A stretch of DNA of 64,000 bases from Micractinium sp. NFX-FRZ. Taxonomy: Eukaryota; Chlorophyta; Trebouxiophyceae; Chlorellales; Chlorellaceae. Within the stretch, counting starts at the first letter, position 1, and each line of letters opens with the position of its first letter. A program made the translations under genes and the position numbers. The stretch is from assembly GCA_029339195.1 (NCBI GenBank), contig JAPTJF010000114.1, forward strand, positions 62,001 through 126,000, read 5' to 3'. Of the stretch, positions 33,701-47,029 are shown one piece after another. The notes below the pieces were generated by a model. It was not told the DNA's origin, made no database searches, and saw nothing but the letters and a program-made list of their open reading frames with translations.

Positions 33701-36700
33701 GCAGTGCGCGCTGGCGTGCGCCAAGCTCGTGCCCGCCTCGGACCTCTCAGGTAGCTAGAGCTGGCAACGTGGTCAGTGCCTGCCCTGCCAGCATGTTCCT
33801 CTCCCCGCTTTCTGACCTTAACCGCATAGCTCCGTTGTTTTCCTCCTTGCATGCCCTGCTCTGCCTCTCAACTGCATGCTCTCATAACTGTCCCTCTTGT
33901 GGCATACAGAGCGTGCCAGCAAGCTGCTGGCAGCTGCGCTGGGTGAGCAAGCTGAGCTGCTGGCGGCAGATGGCGAGGCAGTACAGCGGCTGGTGGAGGT
34001 GATGCTAGGGGCAAACGACGAGCCAACAGAGGCCCTTGCAGGCTATGTCCTGGAGCCTTCAGACGCGGCCAACCTAGGCAGCGCTCTGCTGGCAGCAGCC
34101 GAGTCTGAGGCGGCGGCTGCTGCCGCAGCTGGGCGCAGCAGCGGCGGCGCTGCTGCCGTCGCCGCGCACACGGCACGTGTGCTTCTCGACTGCGTCCTGG
34201 ATTGGGCTCCGGCACAGCAGCTGCTGACCAGCTGCTGCCAGCTGCTGTCCAGCGGCGGCCGCATCCGTGCGGCAGCACCCGACAGCCAGGAGGCGCAACA
34301 GAAAGAGGCGCTGCTGGTTGCGGCAGCCAGCTGCTTTACAGCTGCCCGCCTGGAGTCGCTGCTCAGCAGGCAGGCGGCCGGCGGGGAGGGCGCAAGCGCC
34401 GTGCTGGCCACCTGGTGCGGCCTGCTGGATCCGGCAGGCTTTCTACCCGCGCCCGCCAGGCTGGCGGCGCTGCAGCAGGTGGAGGACCGGTTCTTCCTGC
34501 TGCTGCCCCCTGATGTGCAAGGCAACGCCCTCAAGGTGAGCTGGCGCTCAACTGCCAACTGGGGCCATGCTCTGAGGGCGAGCTGGGCTTGTGTTGCCCG
34601 CCTGTGTGCACGGGGCGCCGTTGCCTATGCAGCCCATGGACTGTTGCATGAGCTTTGCTCTTCACTACTGACCAACCGTGCCCTAACTGGATCAGCAACC
34701 ACTCAACTCCTGCCACGCAGGCGCTGCTGCGTGTTGCCAGCAAGGATGCTGATGAGGGTTGCAGGGCTGCCGCCCGTGCAGCCCTGGCAGCGATGCCGCT
34801 GCACGCAGACACCCTGATGCCCCTGCTGTCCCTGGAATCAGGGGGGGCGGCGCTGGGTGGCGCAGATGCTGACATGGCAGATGCTGACGTGGCGGCGGCT
34901 GCTGCTGACGAGGATGACGCCGAGCTGCAGCAGCTGCAGGCGGCGGCGGCGGCGGCGGCAACGGCGGCGGCGCTAAGCACGCCTCGCACCAAACAGAAGC
35001 GGGGGAAGCCCTCCAAGGAGCAGGCTGAGGCTGAGGAAGCTGCCAGGGCAGCTGCAGAGGCGGTTGAGCGGCGGCGGCAGCAGCTGGCGGAGCAGCGCCA
35101 GGCGCGGCAGCAGGGACGGCAGGCTGTTGAGCAGGGGCAGCAGGCCGGCGCGGCCAGCGGCGCGGCAGGCAGCGCAGCCAGCGAGGGTTGTGTGGCGACT
35201 CTGGAGCTGCTGCAGTGGAAGGAGAACGTGCAGAACCGGCTGCTGCTGGTGCCTGCCATCCAAGCGGTGCTGCAGCAGCTGCTGTCAGCTCTGGGCAGCG
35301 GCCCTGAGGAAGGCGAGGAGGCACAGGACGAGGCGCCGCCCACAGCAGCGGCAGCCAGCCTGCCAGCGGCAGAGGTGGTGTACACTGTGCAGCTCTGCCT
35401 GGCGGCCCTCACCAGCATGGCTGCCTCTGTGCAGGCCGCAGGCGCGGCAGCGGCAGGCGCGCCGCCCACACCCGTCGGCAAGGGTCCCAAGGGCAAGGGG
35501 CGCAAGCAGGCGGCGGGGCAGGCGGGGCAGGAGGGCATGCAGGCATTCGATCTTGGCCTGGCGGTGCGCTCGGCGCAGCAGGCGCCCGATGGTGCCGTGC
35601 GCAACTCTGCTTTGCAGCTGGTGGCGGTGCTGGCACAGGGCATGCCCGAGGTGAGTGCTGCCATATGCTGTGCTGTGGAAAACGCGCGGATAAGTTTACT
35701 CTGCGGGCCTCCTCTCCACGCTGTGCTGCGTGCTCCTTTGCTTCGAGGGGTCTGGACAAGGGTCCATGGGCGGCGGGGCAAGCAGCTGCAGCGGCTGTAG
35801 CCGACACGACGCGTCAGGGGTGTACATCAGCTGTGGCTGCGTAATCTGATGCTCGTGCCTCCTCTCTCTGTCTGCCAAAACAATTCTTCTCTCCGTCAGC
35901 TACTCCTCCCTCCGTCAATGAATTGTCTCTCCGTTCTTTCCCTCTCCCTGCAGGCTGCGCTGGGCCATGTGTTGGAGGTTGTGGCTGTGGTGGGCACCTC
36001 TGCCGCCCTGCAGGAGGACGAGCAGTCGGAGCGGGTGAGCGGGTGGTTCCTGCTGTCTGGCAAACCCTGGGCGTGCTGGGAGGGGTGGAGGGACAAACTT
36101 GTCTGCAAACGCCTGGCTGGGTGGCCGCCTGCTGCTGCAGCAGAGCGTGTGTTCGGATCGCCAGTTCAAACAGCAAACTAGCAAGAACGTGTTCCTTTGT
36201 CGCGCTGACCAGCATTCCTTGTCACCCTCTGTGCCCCGCTCGCCTGCCCGCAGGTGGCCACCCAGGCGCTGCGTGCCATCCTGCCCGCCTGGATCGGCGC
36301 CGGCAACAGCATCCAAGCCATGGCGGCAGCGGTGGTGGCTGCCCTGCCGCGCGTGTCGCCGCACCGCCGACTGTCCCTCCTGTCGGCGCTGGTCTCGGCG
36401 CTACCGCAGGTCCGCCTTGCGCCCTACCCTCTGGGCAGTCTGGCCGGGTGCATCTTCCTTCTAGCCTGCACGCAGTGTCTACCTTGGGCTACCAGTGTGC
36501 GAGGGGATGCGCTTTGGAGACTGACCATACTGGTCTGTCCCTGTCCTCCGCCCCCCAACCTCCACCCACCCTTCACTCCTCCCCCGCCGCAGGTGGAGGG
36601 CCTGTGCAGCGTGCTGGCGCTGCTGCTGGAGCAGGCGATCGCGCAGCAGGCACAGCAGGGCGGCGATGCTGACATGGCAGAGTCCGATGCCAGGCTGGCG

Positions 36701-39700
36701 GCGGGTGCTGAGGTGGAGCCAGCCTGGGCTGTTGACCTGGCGGGCGACCTCATGGACCAGGTAAGCTGCTCTACTCTGTTTGTTTTGAATGTCCCATGCC
36801 CCCTTCCGATGCGCTGCATACTTCTCAACGGCTGCCGTCCACTTGGCACCTAGTCAGCAGTCCTTGGGTCCTGCGTAATGCCTTGCTACACAGTGCGACA
36901 AAGCATGAACTGGACGCTGGCTGCTGTGGATGGCTCGCTTTTGCAGCGTGGTGCCCCCTGCACGCCTTGCCCGCATGCATGCTGCGCCGCCCACTATGCA
37001 TCCCTGCCATTGCCTGCCTGCTACGCTTGTTCTGTGCACATTGTGCATCAGTTGTGGCTGGTGACGATCACCCTTTGCACGTCAGTCTGACGCTGCGCCC
37101 ACGGGCTCAGTGACCTATGCTGCCAACTTTTCAGCTTTATCCGAAGCCCAACTGCGCCATGCACCACGCTGCTTGTTTTCCTTTCTATGCTATACAACAC
37201 ACAACTGCTTGTCCAGTGCCCGCGTTTGCACGCTTACAGACTGAAGTTGCGCACACTATTTTCATGTACCCTTGTGTGCAGTCCACCGTGCTGACTCAAG
37301 CCTCTGCGGCGGCGGCCCTGCTGGAGCACAGCCTGGCTGCCTCCAAGCAGCAGCCCTGGCAGCCGCTGCCGCTGCTGTCGGTGGCCTTTGTGACGCAGCA
37401 TCTGGAGCAGCGCCAGCGTGGCGCCAGCGCAGCAGCAGCAGATGAGCTGGCAGCAGCTCATCAGGGCCTCATGCAGCAGTGCCTGCTGCACCTGCAGCGC
37501 CTGGGAGAGCGCCAGGCACAGCAGCGTGGCAAGGAGCAGCGCGGGCCGGCGGCGCCGGCAGCGCTGCTGCGCACCGGCACTGCCAGCTGCTACCGCTTGC
37601 TGCAGGCCCTGCGGCAGCACATGCCTCTGGCGGCCTTCCTCTCTTCCCTCGTTGCCCTGGCGGGCAGCAGCCCTGCCGACCGTGTGCGGCGCAAGGCACT
37701 GCAGCTGCTAGCAAATGCGGTGCGGGACTCTGCGGCAGATCCGGCCTGGCAGCAGCAGCAGACTGGCGACACGGCGGCAGTGGTGGCCGAGGCCGCGCTC
37801 TCAGTGTGCGCGCCCGCTGTGCAGCTCCTGTCCACGCCAGCTGGCTTGCCAGCTGGCGAGGCGGGCGAGCCAGTCGTTGCGCTCACCAAGCAGACCGCCC
37901 TGGCTGCTGTGGGCGCTGTGGCAGGCGCCTTTGGAGCACAGCACCCACAGCAGCTGCTGGCCTGCCTGCCAGCTGTGCTGGCTGCCACTGCTGCCAGCCA
38001 GGCGGCGGTTCGTGGCAGCGCGCTGGCGGCAACCGCCGCCCTGGCGGCCGCGCTGGGCCCCCGCCTGGTTCCTCTGCTGCCCAAGACGGTTGCCGCAGTC
38101 ATCAGTGCTGTCCAGTCAGCAGCGGCGGCAGTCACAGAGGTGTCAACCAAGCAGCCCGCCCGCAAGAAGCAGGCAGCAGAAGCAGGCAGCAGCGACAGTG
38201 AGGGCAGCGGCAGCGGCAGCGGCAGCGGCAGTGAGTCGGAAGGCGCCACACGGCGGCAGCGCCGGCGGCCAGCGGTGCACGACGGCCCCACTGAGGCTGC
38301 AGCACTGGAGCTGGCTGCCGCCTTGGCAGCAGTGGCGGCGCTTGTTGAGCATCTGGGAGCGTTCCTGGCGCCACACCTGCCGCTGCTGCTGGGCGTGCTG
38401 CTGCACCCCGCAGTGCTCAAGGTGGGGCCTGCTGCCTCGTGTGCTGCAGTGCTTTGGGCCTGCTGTGATGGCTATGGACGCAGTGGCAACAGGGCCGCCG
38501 CTTGCACGTACGTACCTGCGACAGGACGGTTCCAAATGAAGTAACCCTGCCCCCTGTTCCGCCGCCTCCCTTGCAGTGCACCACGGCGCGCTGCGCTGAC
38601 GTGGCGGCAGCCATCCGGCGCCAGCTGGCGCAGTCGGTGCCCACCCGCCTGCTGCTGCCGCCGCTGCTGGGACACTTGGAGGCCTCCACAGAGGTGAGAG
38701 GGGGGGCAGTGTGGTGTGATTTACATAGATGTTTGTTCATGTCGAGTTGGGAGGCGGCCGGTGGGGCACTTTGGAGGCCTGTCCCAAGGGGTGTGGTGCC
38801 AAGCTCGCACGGCATTGGCTACGTGCTGTGCGCGCAGGCTTATCCCGCACTGCCAGCAAGGCCCTGTTCCCTTCAACATCACGCACCAACACCCACGCCC
38901 TGGCCCTCCCTTTTCCTGCAGGCCGGCGCCGACGCCGCGTGCGGCCTGCTGCGCATGCTGCAGTCTGCTGTGGACGCTATGGACGCCCCCGCCCTGGCCT
39001 CCCACCACGAAGCGGTGTTTGCCGCGCTGCTGCGCGCGCTGGACATGCGCCGCCGCCGCCCCGCCGCCCTGCTCGCGTCCAGGTGCGGACCTTCTCCTGC
39101 ACCCTTCCCCTGGTTGTGCCCTAGGAAAGGGAGGGAAAGGGTGCAGGGACGTGTTTACATCCCTCCCTGTTGCCCTCCCCTCCCTCTCGCCCTACGGCGA
39201 TGGACTGCATTGTGTGTTGGGTGCAGCCGTAGCCCCACATCCTCTCCCTCTCCCCTTCCGTGTTTCCCACAGCATTCCCCCCCTCAAACCACCCCTCCCC
39301 TCCTCCCTGCAGCGACGGGGTGGACCGTGTGGAGGGCGCAGCCGTGGCCTGCGTGGTGGGCCTCACCATGCGCCTCACAGAGGCCCGCTTCAAGCCCCTC
39401 TTCTTCCGCCTGCTGGAGTGGGCGCACGCTGTGCCTGCCGGCGACTCAGGTACACTGTTAAATACATGCGTGTACAGAGACAGTGCTGGGTGTGTGAGAG
39501 CATGGCAGTGTGTGTGACGAGCCCTTCTTCTTGTGCCAGCAGGAGTGGGCCCGCCCCGTTCCCGCAGGCGGTTTACGCACGCTCTCCATAGCAGGCCTCT
39601 CTGCAATTGTTTGTTTACTGCAAGTGAGCCCTGAAGGCACTCTGCTACCGTGGATGGCCACCCCCGCTGCTGGCCCTCACACCCATGTGACCCTCCCCCC

Positions 39701-41892
39701 CTTGCCCGTCCTCTTCCCTCCGCCCGCACCCTGCCCACCCTGCAGACCTGCCCACGAGCACGGGCCAGCTGCTGCGCAGCGTTGCCCTCTTCTCCCTGGT
39801 CAACGCGCTGACCGAGCAGCTGCGCTCCGTGTTTGTGCCCTACTTTGGCCTGCTGCTCGACGCGTGCGTTGCACACCTGTCAGGTCAGTTTCGTGGTTGC
39901 CTGCCTGGCTGCTTGGTTAATTGGTGTTGGGGTCTGTGGCTTGCCCTTCCAGCAAGCATGTTTGCCCCCTACTGTGTGGCCTGCTGATCGGCGCGTGCAT
40001 GTCGCACGCCTCGCTCTTGTTACTCTTCCAACGTCTCCTAAATGGCTCTGTGCTGCTGCCTTGACTTGACCCTCCCGACCTAACTCTACAAGGCTACACT
40101 TTTTCCACACTGCTGCAGATGGCTCGGTGGCGGCTGCCGGCAAGAAGGGCAAGAAGAAGAAGCGCAAGGCGGCAGAGGCGGAGGCGGCGGCAGAGGGTGG
40201 CGCTGCCGCGACGGACGAGCTGTATGTGGAGAACGACTGGCGCCTGCGCCTGAAGGTGGGGACCATGGGGCAAGTGTTGTTATCGTTGGGCAGTAGCCTG
40301 GCATGAGCAGTCCACAGCTGTTTGTTGTTTGCGGCTGGCGTCTGCGACTCAAGGCCGGTCTGAGCATTCGAGGGGTATCACTAGAATGGGGCGACAGCCG
40401 CCGGGCATGTGCAGAGCTGGGCTCCAACAGCGGGCCTCTCAACTGGGCCCCGGCCTTGCCTTTGTAGCACCGTGTGCCCTCATGTTTTACGCGCTGCGCA
40501 ATCCTGCTGTCAGGTTCTGCTTCCTGTCACCCTTACCTCCATCCCGTCCACCAACATTGCCATCCGTGCCCGCCCGTCTCCCCCACGCCTGCCTGCCTGC
40601 AGGTCGTCCGCGCCCTGCACCGCTGCTTCCTGTATGACACCGGGGCGGCCGGGGCTGCCCGTTTCTTGGACGACGCCCGCTTCCAGCGCCTGCTGCCCCC
40701 GCTGGTGGCACACCTGGGCCTGCAGCCGCCGGCCAGCGTGGCAGAGGCGCTCGAGGCCGACGGCGTGGCAGGCAAGCCGCACGCAAACCAGCAGCGACGC
40801 CGCAGCTTGCTTGGCCGAACACCCGGCGGGGCACCTGGCTTCTGCACCTCGTGTGCACTCAACCTGCTGCGCCGCTCCTGTCCTTCCCACCCGGCGGGCA
40901 GTGCACTGGACAGCTCTCTGCATGATGATGACGTGGCAGCCATCTCCCTATTTGTGATACTCTTGATCTGATAAGTGTCCCCCCGTACTTTCTTCCCGCC
41001 CTGCAGACAGCGCCGCCAACCTGGAGGGCTCCCTCCAGCTGGACGATGACGTGGCAGCAGGGGATGGCAGCCCAGACACCGCTGCTCTCATGGACCCCTT
41101 TGGGCGCGCCGTTGTGGCCGCGCTGGCGCAGCTGGGAGTGACGGCGGGCAGCGATGCGCAGTGGAAACCGCTGAACCACCAGGTGGGCGGCTTGCTGCAG
41201 GGGCCAGCACAGCTGGGGCAGCCGGACGTCTTGCCTCTCACCGCCACCCTGCCCCTACTCGCTGCCCGGCGACTTGCTGCCCTCTCTGCCTGCTGCCAGC
41301 TTCTGCTTCAAGGCTTGCTCTGTCTCATGTCCCCCTATGCCCACCTGCTTGCTCATCTCCTTCTTTCCATCCCTGCGCCGTAGGTCCTGATGATGACCCG
41401 CTCCCTGGCCCCCCGCACACGCCTGCTGGCTCTGGAGACCGCTGCCCAAGTGAGTGTGGGCTGGATGAAGGAAGCAAAGGCGTGGCAGCAGAGCAGCACC
41501 CGCGTGCAGCGCAGCTGCCTGCCGGAGAAGTGCTGCGCTTGCCCCCCCCTGCATACCCCCACTCACACTCCCCCCACTCAACTCTTGGTTCTCATGCACC
41601 CGATTTGTCACTCGCCTCTCCCTCCCCTCCTGACTCGTTGCTGCCTCTGGCCAGCTGTATACACAAGCAGGATCTGCCCTCTCTCAAAACTTCGCGCCCT
41701 TCCCTCCCCTACCCTACCCTGCAGCTGGCCAGCCGTCTGTCTGAGGAGTATTTGGCGCTGCTGCCCGAGACGCTGCCCTTCCTTTCTGAGCTGCTTGAAG
41801 ACGCTGAGCTGGCGGTGGAGGCGCGTGCACAGCGCATGGTGAAGCAGCTGGAGGCGCTGAGCGGCGAGTCGCTGGCAAGCTACCTCAGCTAA
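27777..41892 (+). CDS. HEATR1: HEATR1/Utp10, U3 snoRNP-associated HEAT-repeat protein
   Basis: A component of the small-subunit processome that binds the U3 snoRNP/t-UTP subcomplex and promotes rRNA transcription and 18S processing in the nucleolus. ATG 27777 opens with the family N-terminus (DLAAQLQTLAVRQ, then ASLLYSFQEAADIDAETIH and LDQLCALDGRF). About 27 exons give roughly 2,400 residues, somewhat longer than human HEATR1, the excess lying in Ala-rich and charged insertions. Helical HEAT-type segments run throughout. An acidic Ser/Gly/Glu linker lies at about 38155-38260, and a Lys-rich nuclear-type signal (KKGKKKKRK) at about 40140. The BP28 C-terminal domain shows GVDRVEGAAVACVVGLTMRL (39313 on). 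The protein ends EYLALLPETLPFLSELLEDA then LEALSGESLASYLS, the conserved tail. Two successive introns share a 104-bp repeat. TGTAA at 42043 fits the 3' end. Confidence 0.92.
28709..28731 (+). repeat. G-quadruplex-type GGGT repeat at a 5' splice site
   Basis: Six GGG runs separated by single T lie directly over the donor that follows the exon ending LVLRCVTDR. With one-base loops this is a near-ideal quadruplex-forming RNA, placed where U1 must bind. Confidence 0.85.
29669..30709. repeat. 104-bp element present twice, in two successive HEATR1 introns
   Basis: Bases 29669-29772 and 30606-30709 are identical except for one base (GATCGTGACG versus GATCGCGACG). The unit begins GGGCCAGGCGCTGCCGGTGA and ends TATTCCCTGAGGCACGCC. 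Copies are 937 bases apart in the same orientation, and the exon at about 30100-30234 lies between them. No terminal inverted repeats or target duplications were seen, so the element type is unknown. Confidence 0.95.
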
Positions 41893-42461
41893 TATTACTG
41901 CTGCGCTCATATGAAGCAGCTGCTTCATTAATGCTGCTGAGTTCATCTGCGGCGGCCGGGGATGCGGCGTCCGAGCTGGCTGAGCCGTTCTCAACACTGC
42001 ATGCATTGAGAAGACAGGTTTAAATGTACAGACCCCCACATCTGTAATCGGTGACACAGTCCTGCCGCGTGAACCGGGTGCATGCCGGCGTGGGCGCTGG
42101 TATCCTGTTGCTGCCACTGTTGTTCTGTCCTGTGGCTGCCCACTTGCAGCGGGTAATCACACACGCGCTGTCAGCACTGCACGAGTTGAGTGGCGGTCGA
42201 CCAGCAGGGTGCCAACAGGGTTGGGGCCAACTGTGGGCTACCCTAGCCTTCCCTGATACACTGGAGCCGCCGTGCAGGCCGGGCCAATGCACAGCAAGAC
42301 ACGAAAAAGCCAGAGGGGAGCTGTGTGGGCACCGTGCCGCTGCCAGCTGGGTGGTACTGCCGCCGGCTGGATTGGGGTCCCGAGCGGCTGATAGCTACGT
42401 GTGTCGCTGCTCATTCCGACTGGTGTACCCTGACTGCCGCCCCGAGTAATCTCGTAGCGCC
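41893..42461. other. Intergenic between HEATR1 and the sulfhydryl oxidase gene
   Basis: Holds the HEATR1 3' UTR up to about 42060 and the promoter/5' UTR of the next gene. No further exon was recognised. Confidence 0.6.
42043..42047 (+). terminator. TGTAA polyadenylation signal candidate
   Basis: TGTAA lies 151 bases after the HEATR1 stop codon. Confidence 0.5.
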
Positions 42462-45400
42462 ATGCGGCCGTCGACCGGCCTGCTCGCAGCCCTGCTGCTG
42501 CTTATGCTGGGCCTGGCGCGGGGAACACCCTCGCACTATTGGATCCAAGCCACTCCCGCCGTGCGGGAGGCCTATGCGGCGCTGTGGTGGAAGGCAGGCG
42601 GCGGGGGAAGGAGGGGCGCGGAGGGCGGTGGGCGCCGGCTTGCTGACGCCGCCGTTGACCGGCAGCGACGGCGGCAGTGCTGGCGTAGATTGCGGGCAGC
42701 CCCCCGCTGCAGGCAGCGCCCCAGACCCCATGTGGTTCACCCAGGCGGGCTGCAGTCTCAGCAGCATGGACGGGTACGCTTACTTGGACTCCCAAGGCAC
42801 CTTCCGCAATGCAAGCCGTGGCGAGCAGATCCAGGTCAGGCGGGCGTTGGATGCTGGTGCGTGTGGTGGCAGCAGGTGGCGCTGGCCGCCAGCTGAACCC
42901 CACCACGCACTGCGTGTCCGCATGCCTCCGCTGGGCTTTAAAATGGATACTCCGCCGCCATCCAACCTCATGCTCGCACCCCTGGCAAAGGCACTCTCTC
43001 CCCTCCTCCTTCCTTCCCCACCCCAGGCGACCTGCGACGATGTGTTTTGCCCTGTGCCACGCGTGCCAGACTGCTATGAGGACCCTGACATCTGCAAGCC
43101 GAACGAGTGGTGCTGGATCGAACAGGTAGGTGGGAGGCTGGGGAACGCCCGGGCAGCAATACTGCAGAACAACTAGCCCTCTGCACTGCAGCAGCCGGAG
43201 CGCTGGACCCCTGTGTCCGCTCCCTACCTGCACCCGCTGCACCCCTTGCTCAGTCTGCCCCTTGACCTCCCATCCTCCCCTTTGCCCTGCCCCCTCAAAC
43301 CGGACCGTGCAGCACGAGAAGTGGGGGGCGTGGGCAATGGGCGCAGGTGGCACAACGCCCAGCCCCAACACCTGCGGCCCCGATGCGCAGGCGGCTGCCA
43401 ACGACACAAATTTGTGTAAACCTGCCGGAAGACGAGCGGGCAGCGCTCAGGTCCACGCTCGACAGGACCTGCACCTCCAACATCAGCTACCCTTCTGGCA
43501 TAAAGGTGTGGAAGCCGGTGCGGGGGCAGTGCGTCCCCTACCGCCAGCTGCAGCAGAGCTGCCTCGACGGCCCGCTGGCATATGCCAACCCTGCCTTTGA
43601 CTCGCCCTTCCACCGTGCCAACAGCGGCAAGGTGCGTGGGTGGCAAGGTGTGCGGGTGGCAAGGTGGCTGGGGTGGAGCTGCTCTGGGACACGAGGTGGG
43701 CGCCTGCAACAAGGGGCGGCGCGGCTTAGAGAGGGCGGGGGTCCGAACCGCTGCTAGCCAGCTGACAGCCACCCGCCGCGCTCGCCAGTGCAACATGCGT
43801 CACTGGCGCGCTGCCGCTGCCAGCAGTGCGTGGGCACCTTTCCATCAGAACTGTGTCAACAACTTGCCCTGCAAAACCTGCTGGCCGCAGGTGCTTGCGC
43901 GGCCCCTGGTGTGTGACCCACGCGGCGGCCCTGGCGGCACGCCCCTCGTGTGCACAGGTCCGGATTTTGACGTGCTGCCCAGCACGTGCGTCCAGGTGGG
44001 GAAAACAACCCCCGAGTAGGAAGAAGATGGGAAAGGGCTGGCGAGCTGGGAATGGGTGCTGCTCGACAGCCTAGTCAACCAGGCGGGCGGGCCGGCGGGC
44101 GGGCGGCTGGCAGCCAGAGTGCTTGGCACCTAGTCTGACACGGTCTCCACAGCTCGACATATGTGATGCATCCATTGAGAGGCGTAGGGATCCCCAGGAG
44201 ATGCTTGGCGCTGCACACCCCCTGTGCCTCCCTTTGCTGCCATGCCCTCTTAACCCTGCGCCCCCTCTGCCTGCCCGTCCACACCCTGCAGGCCCGCCCC
44301 CGTGACCAGTGCTTCTCCGGCCCCTGGTGGTTCTCTGCAGACTGCCCCCGCACCGCCGCCGGTGCCCCAGAGGCAGGGCTGTCCCCGGAGCAGGCCCGCA
44401 GCATGGCCAGCACCGCCATGCTCCTGTTTGCAGGGGAGGTGGGCTGGCCGGCAACCTGCCAGTTATGGGACGTTGCCACGCCGGTGGGCAGGTGAGGTGA
44501 CTCGAGCATCCAGGATGTTGAGGTTTGATTGTGCAGCCGCCCTTCCAGAATGGCGGCAAGTAAACATGAACCCTAACCTCCTTCTTTCATTTGCAGAAGC
44601 CCAGTCCAGCCGCGGGGCTGGTGTCCAGTGCAAACATGCGCACTGAGCCGCCTCCCCCGACCCTCCGTCCTCGCATCGTGTGCAGGGCCACCGAGGCGGC
44701 GCGGCGCCGGCTGTACGCCATTGTGGCCGCGCTGTGGCCCGCCGAGCCTGTGGCGGGGCCGCCGCCCTCATATGACGCGCTGCTGCAAACCCTGAACCTC
44801 ACCACCCTCACCGGCAACATCTCGGACTGCTACTCCAAGGCTGCTGACCCGAACAGCCCACAGGCGCAGGTGCTGGCGGCGCTGGGCCACATGGCAATGC
44901 AGCCCAACAAGGTGTGAGGGTGTGTCCGAGGTGTGAGAGTATGTGCGAGGTGTGAGCGTGCAAGGATGTATAAGAGGTGCGAGGCTGTGAAATATTTGAG
45001 GGTGAAATTAATATGCGGGTGAAAGCCCCGAACCAAACAATCTTGAAGGGTTCCCAGCCAAACAGTGTGAGTCACGCAGCGGGGGGGAGCTGCATGTCAA
45101 CCAGGGACCAGGTGGCGGAGGGGTGTTAGAATGCACAAGCAGGTGCTTGTTCTGCGCTGGCAGCCTACAAACCCTGCAGCCGCTATTGCCGCTCCTCTGT
45201 TTGGCTGCCCTGCTAGCAGTGTTTCCATGCCATGCATCCCAACCTGCCACATGCCTGCCCGTCAGGTCTGGTCTTTGGTGCACTTTTTGGCACACAACCA
45301 GCCGTCTCCCATGTCAGCGGGACGCGTGGAAGCCAGCCGTGCGCTGGCCACATTTCTCACGGACTACTTTTGGTGTGATGACTGCCGGTGAGGGGATGGG

Positions 45401-46018
45401 GTGGCCGGGGCGTGGGTGTGGTGCAGTCGGGTGCTGGTGGGTGGGCGAGCCGTTGCTGCCGTCTGCATTTCCTTGTGAGCGCCGCCGGTAGAAGGACAAT
45501 TGTTAGCACGCCGACGGTTATTGCATGCTGGTGGTTAGCAAGGTCTTCCCCACTGCGCCCCATTGCCGTCCCACACAGTTGCATCCCCTGTGTAACATAT
45601 GCGCGTCACTGGCACCCCTCCACCCACCCAACCCTGGCCCTGCAGTGGGTTCTTTTACGAGGGCATCCTCTCCAGGTGAGCACCCATGCCAAGCGCCCTG
45701 TAGACTGCCTTGGCCTGTCGCTGTCAGATGCTTTCCCGAGCGCCCCTGCCCCCTAATAATGTGCCAACAGCTGGTGGCTACCTATGCACACCCTGGAGCA
45801 GGTATGGCCTGCCCCCAGACCTGCCCGACCCCACAGCCCATGCGCGGTGGTGGTGGTGGGCTCACAACGTGGCCTCTGAGCATGTGGCCACCACCCGCGC
45901 CGGGCACCCGTGGATCCACCAGGCGGGCGCTGCTGACGTGGAGCGGTACCAAAACCCGTACTTCATGACCTGGCAGGATGCGGTGGCGCAGTGGACGGCG
46001 GCGGCCAGCGCACGCTGA
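42462..46018 (+). CDS. Secreted Cys-rich protein with Erv1/QSOX-like sulfhydryl oxidase domain
   Basis: Flavin-dependent thiol oxidases of this fold make disulfides in the secretory pathway. ATG 42462 begins a signal peptide (LLAALLLLMLGLARG). The first two thirds form a Cys-rich region with blocks such as ATCDDVFCPVPRVPDCYEDP, EWCWIEQ, NNLPCKTCWPQ and QCFSGPWWFSADC. The oxidase domain follows: WSLVHFLAHNQPSP, then FLTDYFWCDDCRGFFYEG with the CxxC redox pair (about 45370), then WWWWAHNVASEHVATTRAGH, the flavin-side HN motif, and the tail NPYFMTWQDAVAQW. No thioredoxin domain was seen, so it is not a standard QSOX. The N-terminal Cys region may supply shuttle disulfides or be a separate matrix module. 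Exons in the first 500 bases are uncertain; later borders follow clean GT-AG sites. The stop TGA is at 46016-46018. Confidence 0.72.
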
Positions 46019-47029
46019 GGGCAGCACACGTGACGGCGTGCGCTAAGCCCCCTCCTTTCCCAGTTCCCACTGTGCTGACGATGCTCGCGATTGGCGCTCA
46101 ACAACCAAGAGGCCGCATAGCGCCTGTGCAGGCACAGCTCACAGTGGCAAGCTGACAGGCCCTTTACTCCCGTTCAGCCCCAATTGGCAGCTAGCCGGCC
46201 CGTTTTAGAGAGCGGCCCTCTCCCTCTTGCTTGTTGTACCAACTGCGCCTCAACAGGTGGCAGGGTTGCATGGACAAGTGGCCCTTTTTCGTCCAGTTTA
46301 TACTTTGCATTTCACAGAACACGCAATGTGCATCTGGCCAACTACGTGTCAGCTGAGGCTGCTGGGGCATCCCAAAGCGTGCTTGCAAGGTTGGCTGCAT
46401 GACAAAACTATGATGTGGCCAATCTCCTTGGTCACTCAGAGCTGCTTAAAGAGTGCTGATCAGCTCATGAGCTGGCAGGGATCCCTGAGGTGCGTGCCCT
46501 GCGCATGGTGATTCACTGCATGGAGGCTGCTGAAGCTGAGGGGATTTGTGTGCCACTGTGCTCTGATACACTACTGTGTTCAAGTGCTGTGCCAGACCCC
46601 TGGGACCGACCCAGGGAGGCAACAGGAGGAGCAAGTGCGGCATGCAGTTCCTTGAGCATTGCAGCACTTTCAAACTGGCTGGGGAGCCCTGTGGCTCGAG
46701 AAGGGTTGGTTCAGAACGCTGCAAAGCTGGTCGGCAAAAAAAACCAATCGTAGGAGGTCACAAGCCAGGGTCGCAACATTTAATAGCAGCAGCAAAGTGG
46801 CAGAGACTGAGGCGGAGGACTGACGGCTGGGGGCTGTCAGTGGCAAAATCAGGTACATGCAATCAACACAGTCAAGGGTCGAGTGGGTCAAGCAGTGCTT
46901 TAAAATTTGAAGACATGTGGGCACAGGGACCCTCGGGACAAGCGGCCGCCGGTTGGCAAGAACAACTCAGTGGGTCACGCCAATATGCAGTGAAATAAAC
47001 GTGGATGCATCTTATTCAAGGAGTTCCAG
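46019..47029. other. Convergent intergenic stretch
   Basis: About 1 kb between two converging stop codons. It is less GC-rich than the coding DNA, with an A-run at 46735-46744. No exon, repeat or RNA gene was recognised. Confidence 0.6.

Noticed and set aside
32234..33852. Minus-strand open frames of 431-439 codons opposite HEATR1
   Set aside because: They are shadows of GC-rich coding DNA: Ala/Arg/Ser/Cys-heavy composition, no domain, and the plus strand gives a coherent HEATR1 reading with good splice sites.
34531..35781. 416-codon minus-strand open frame
   Set aside because: Same reason: it mirrors the Ala/Gln-rich HEATR1 exons at 33909-35650 and has no recognisable motif.
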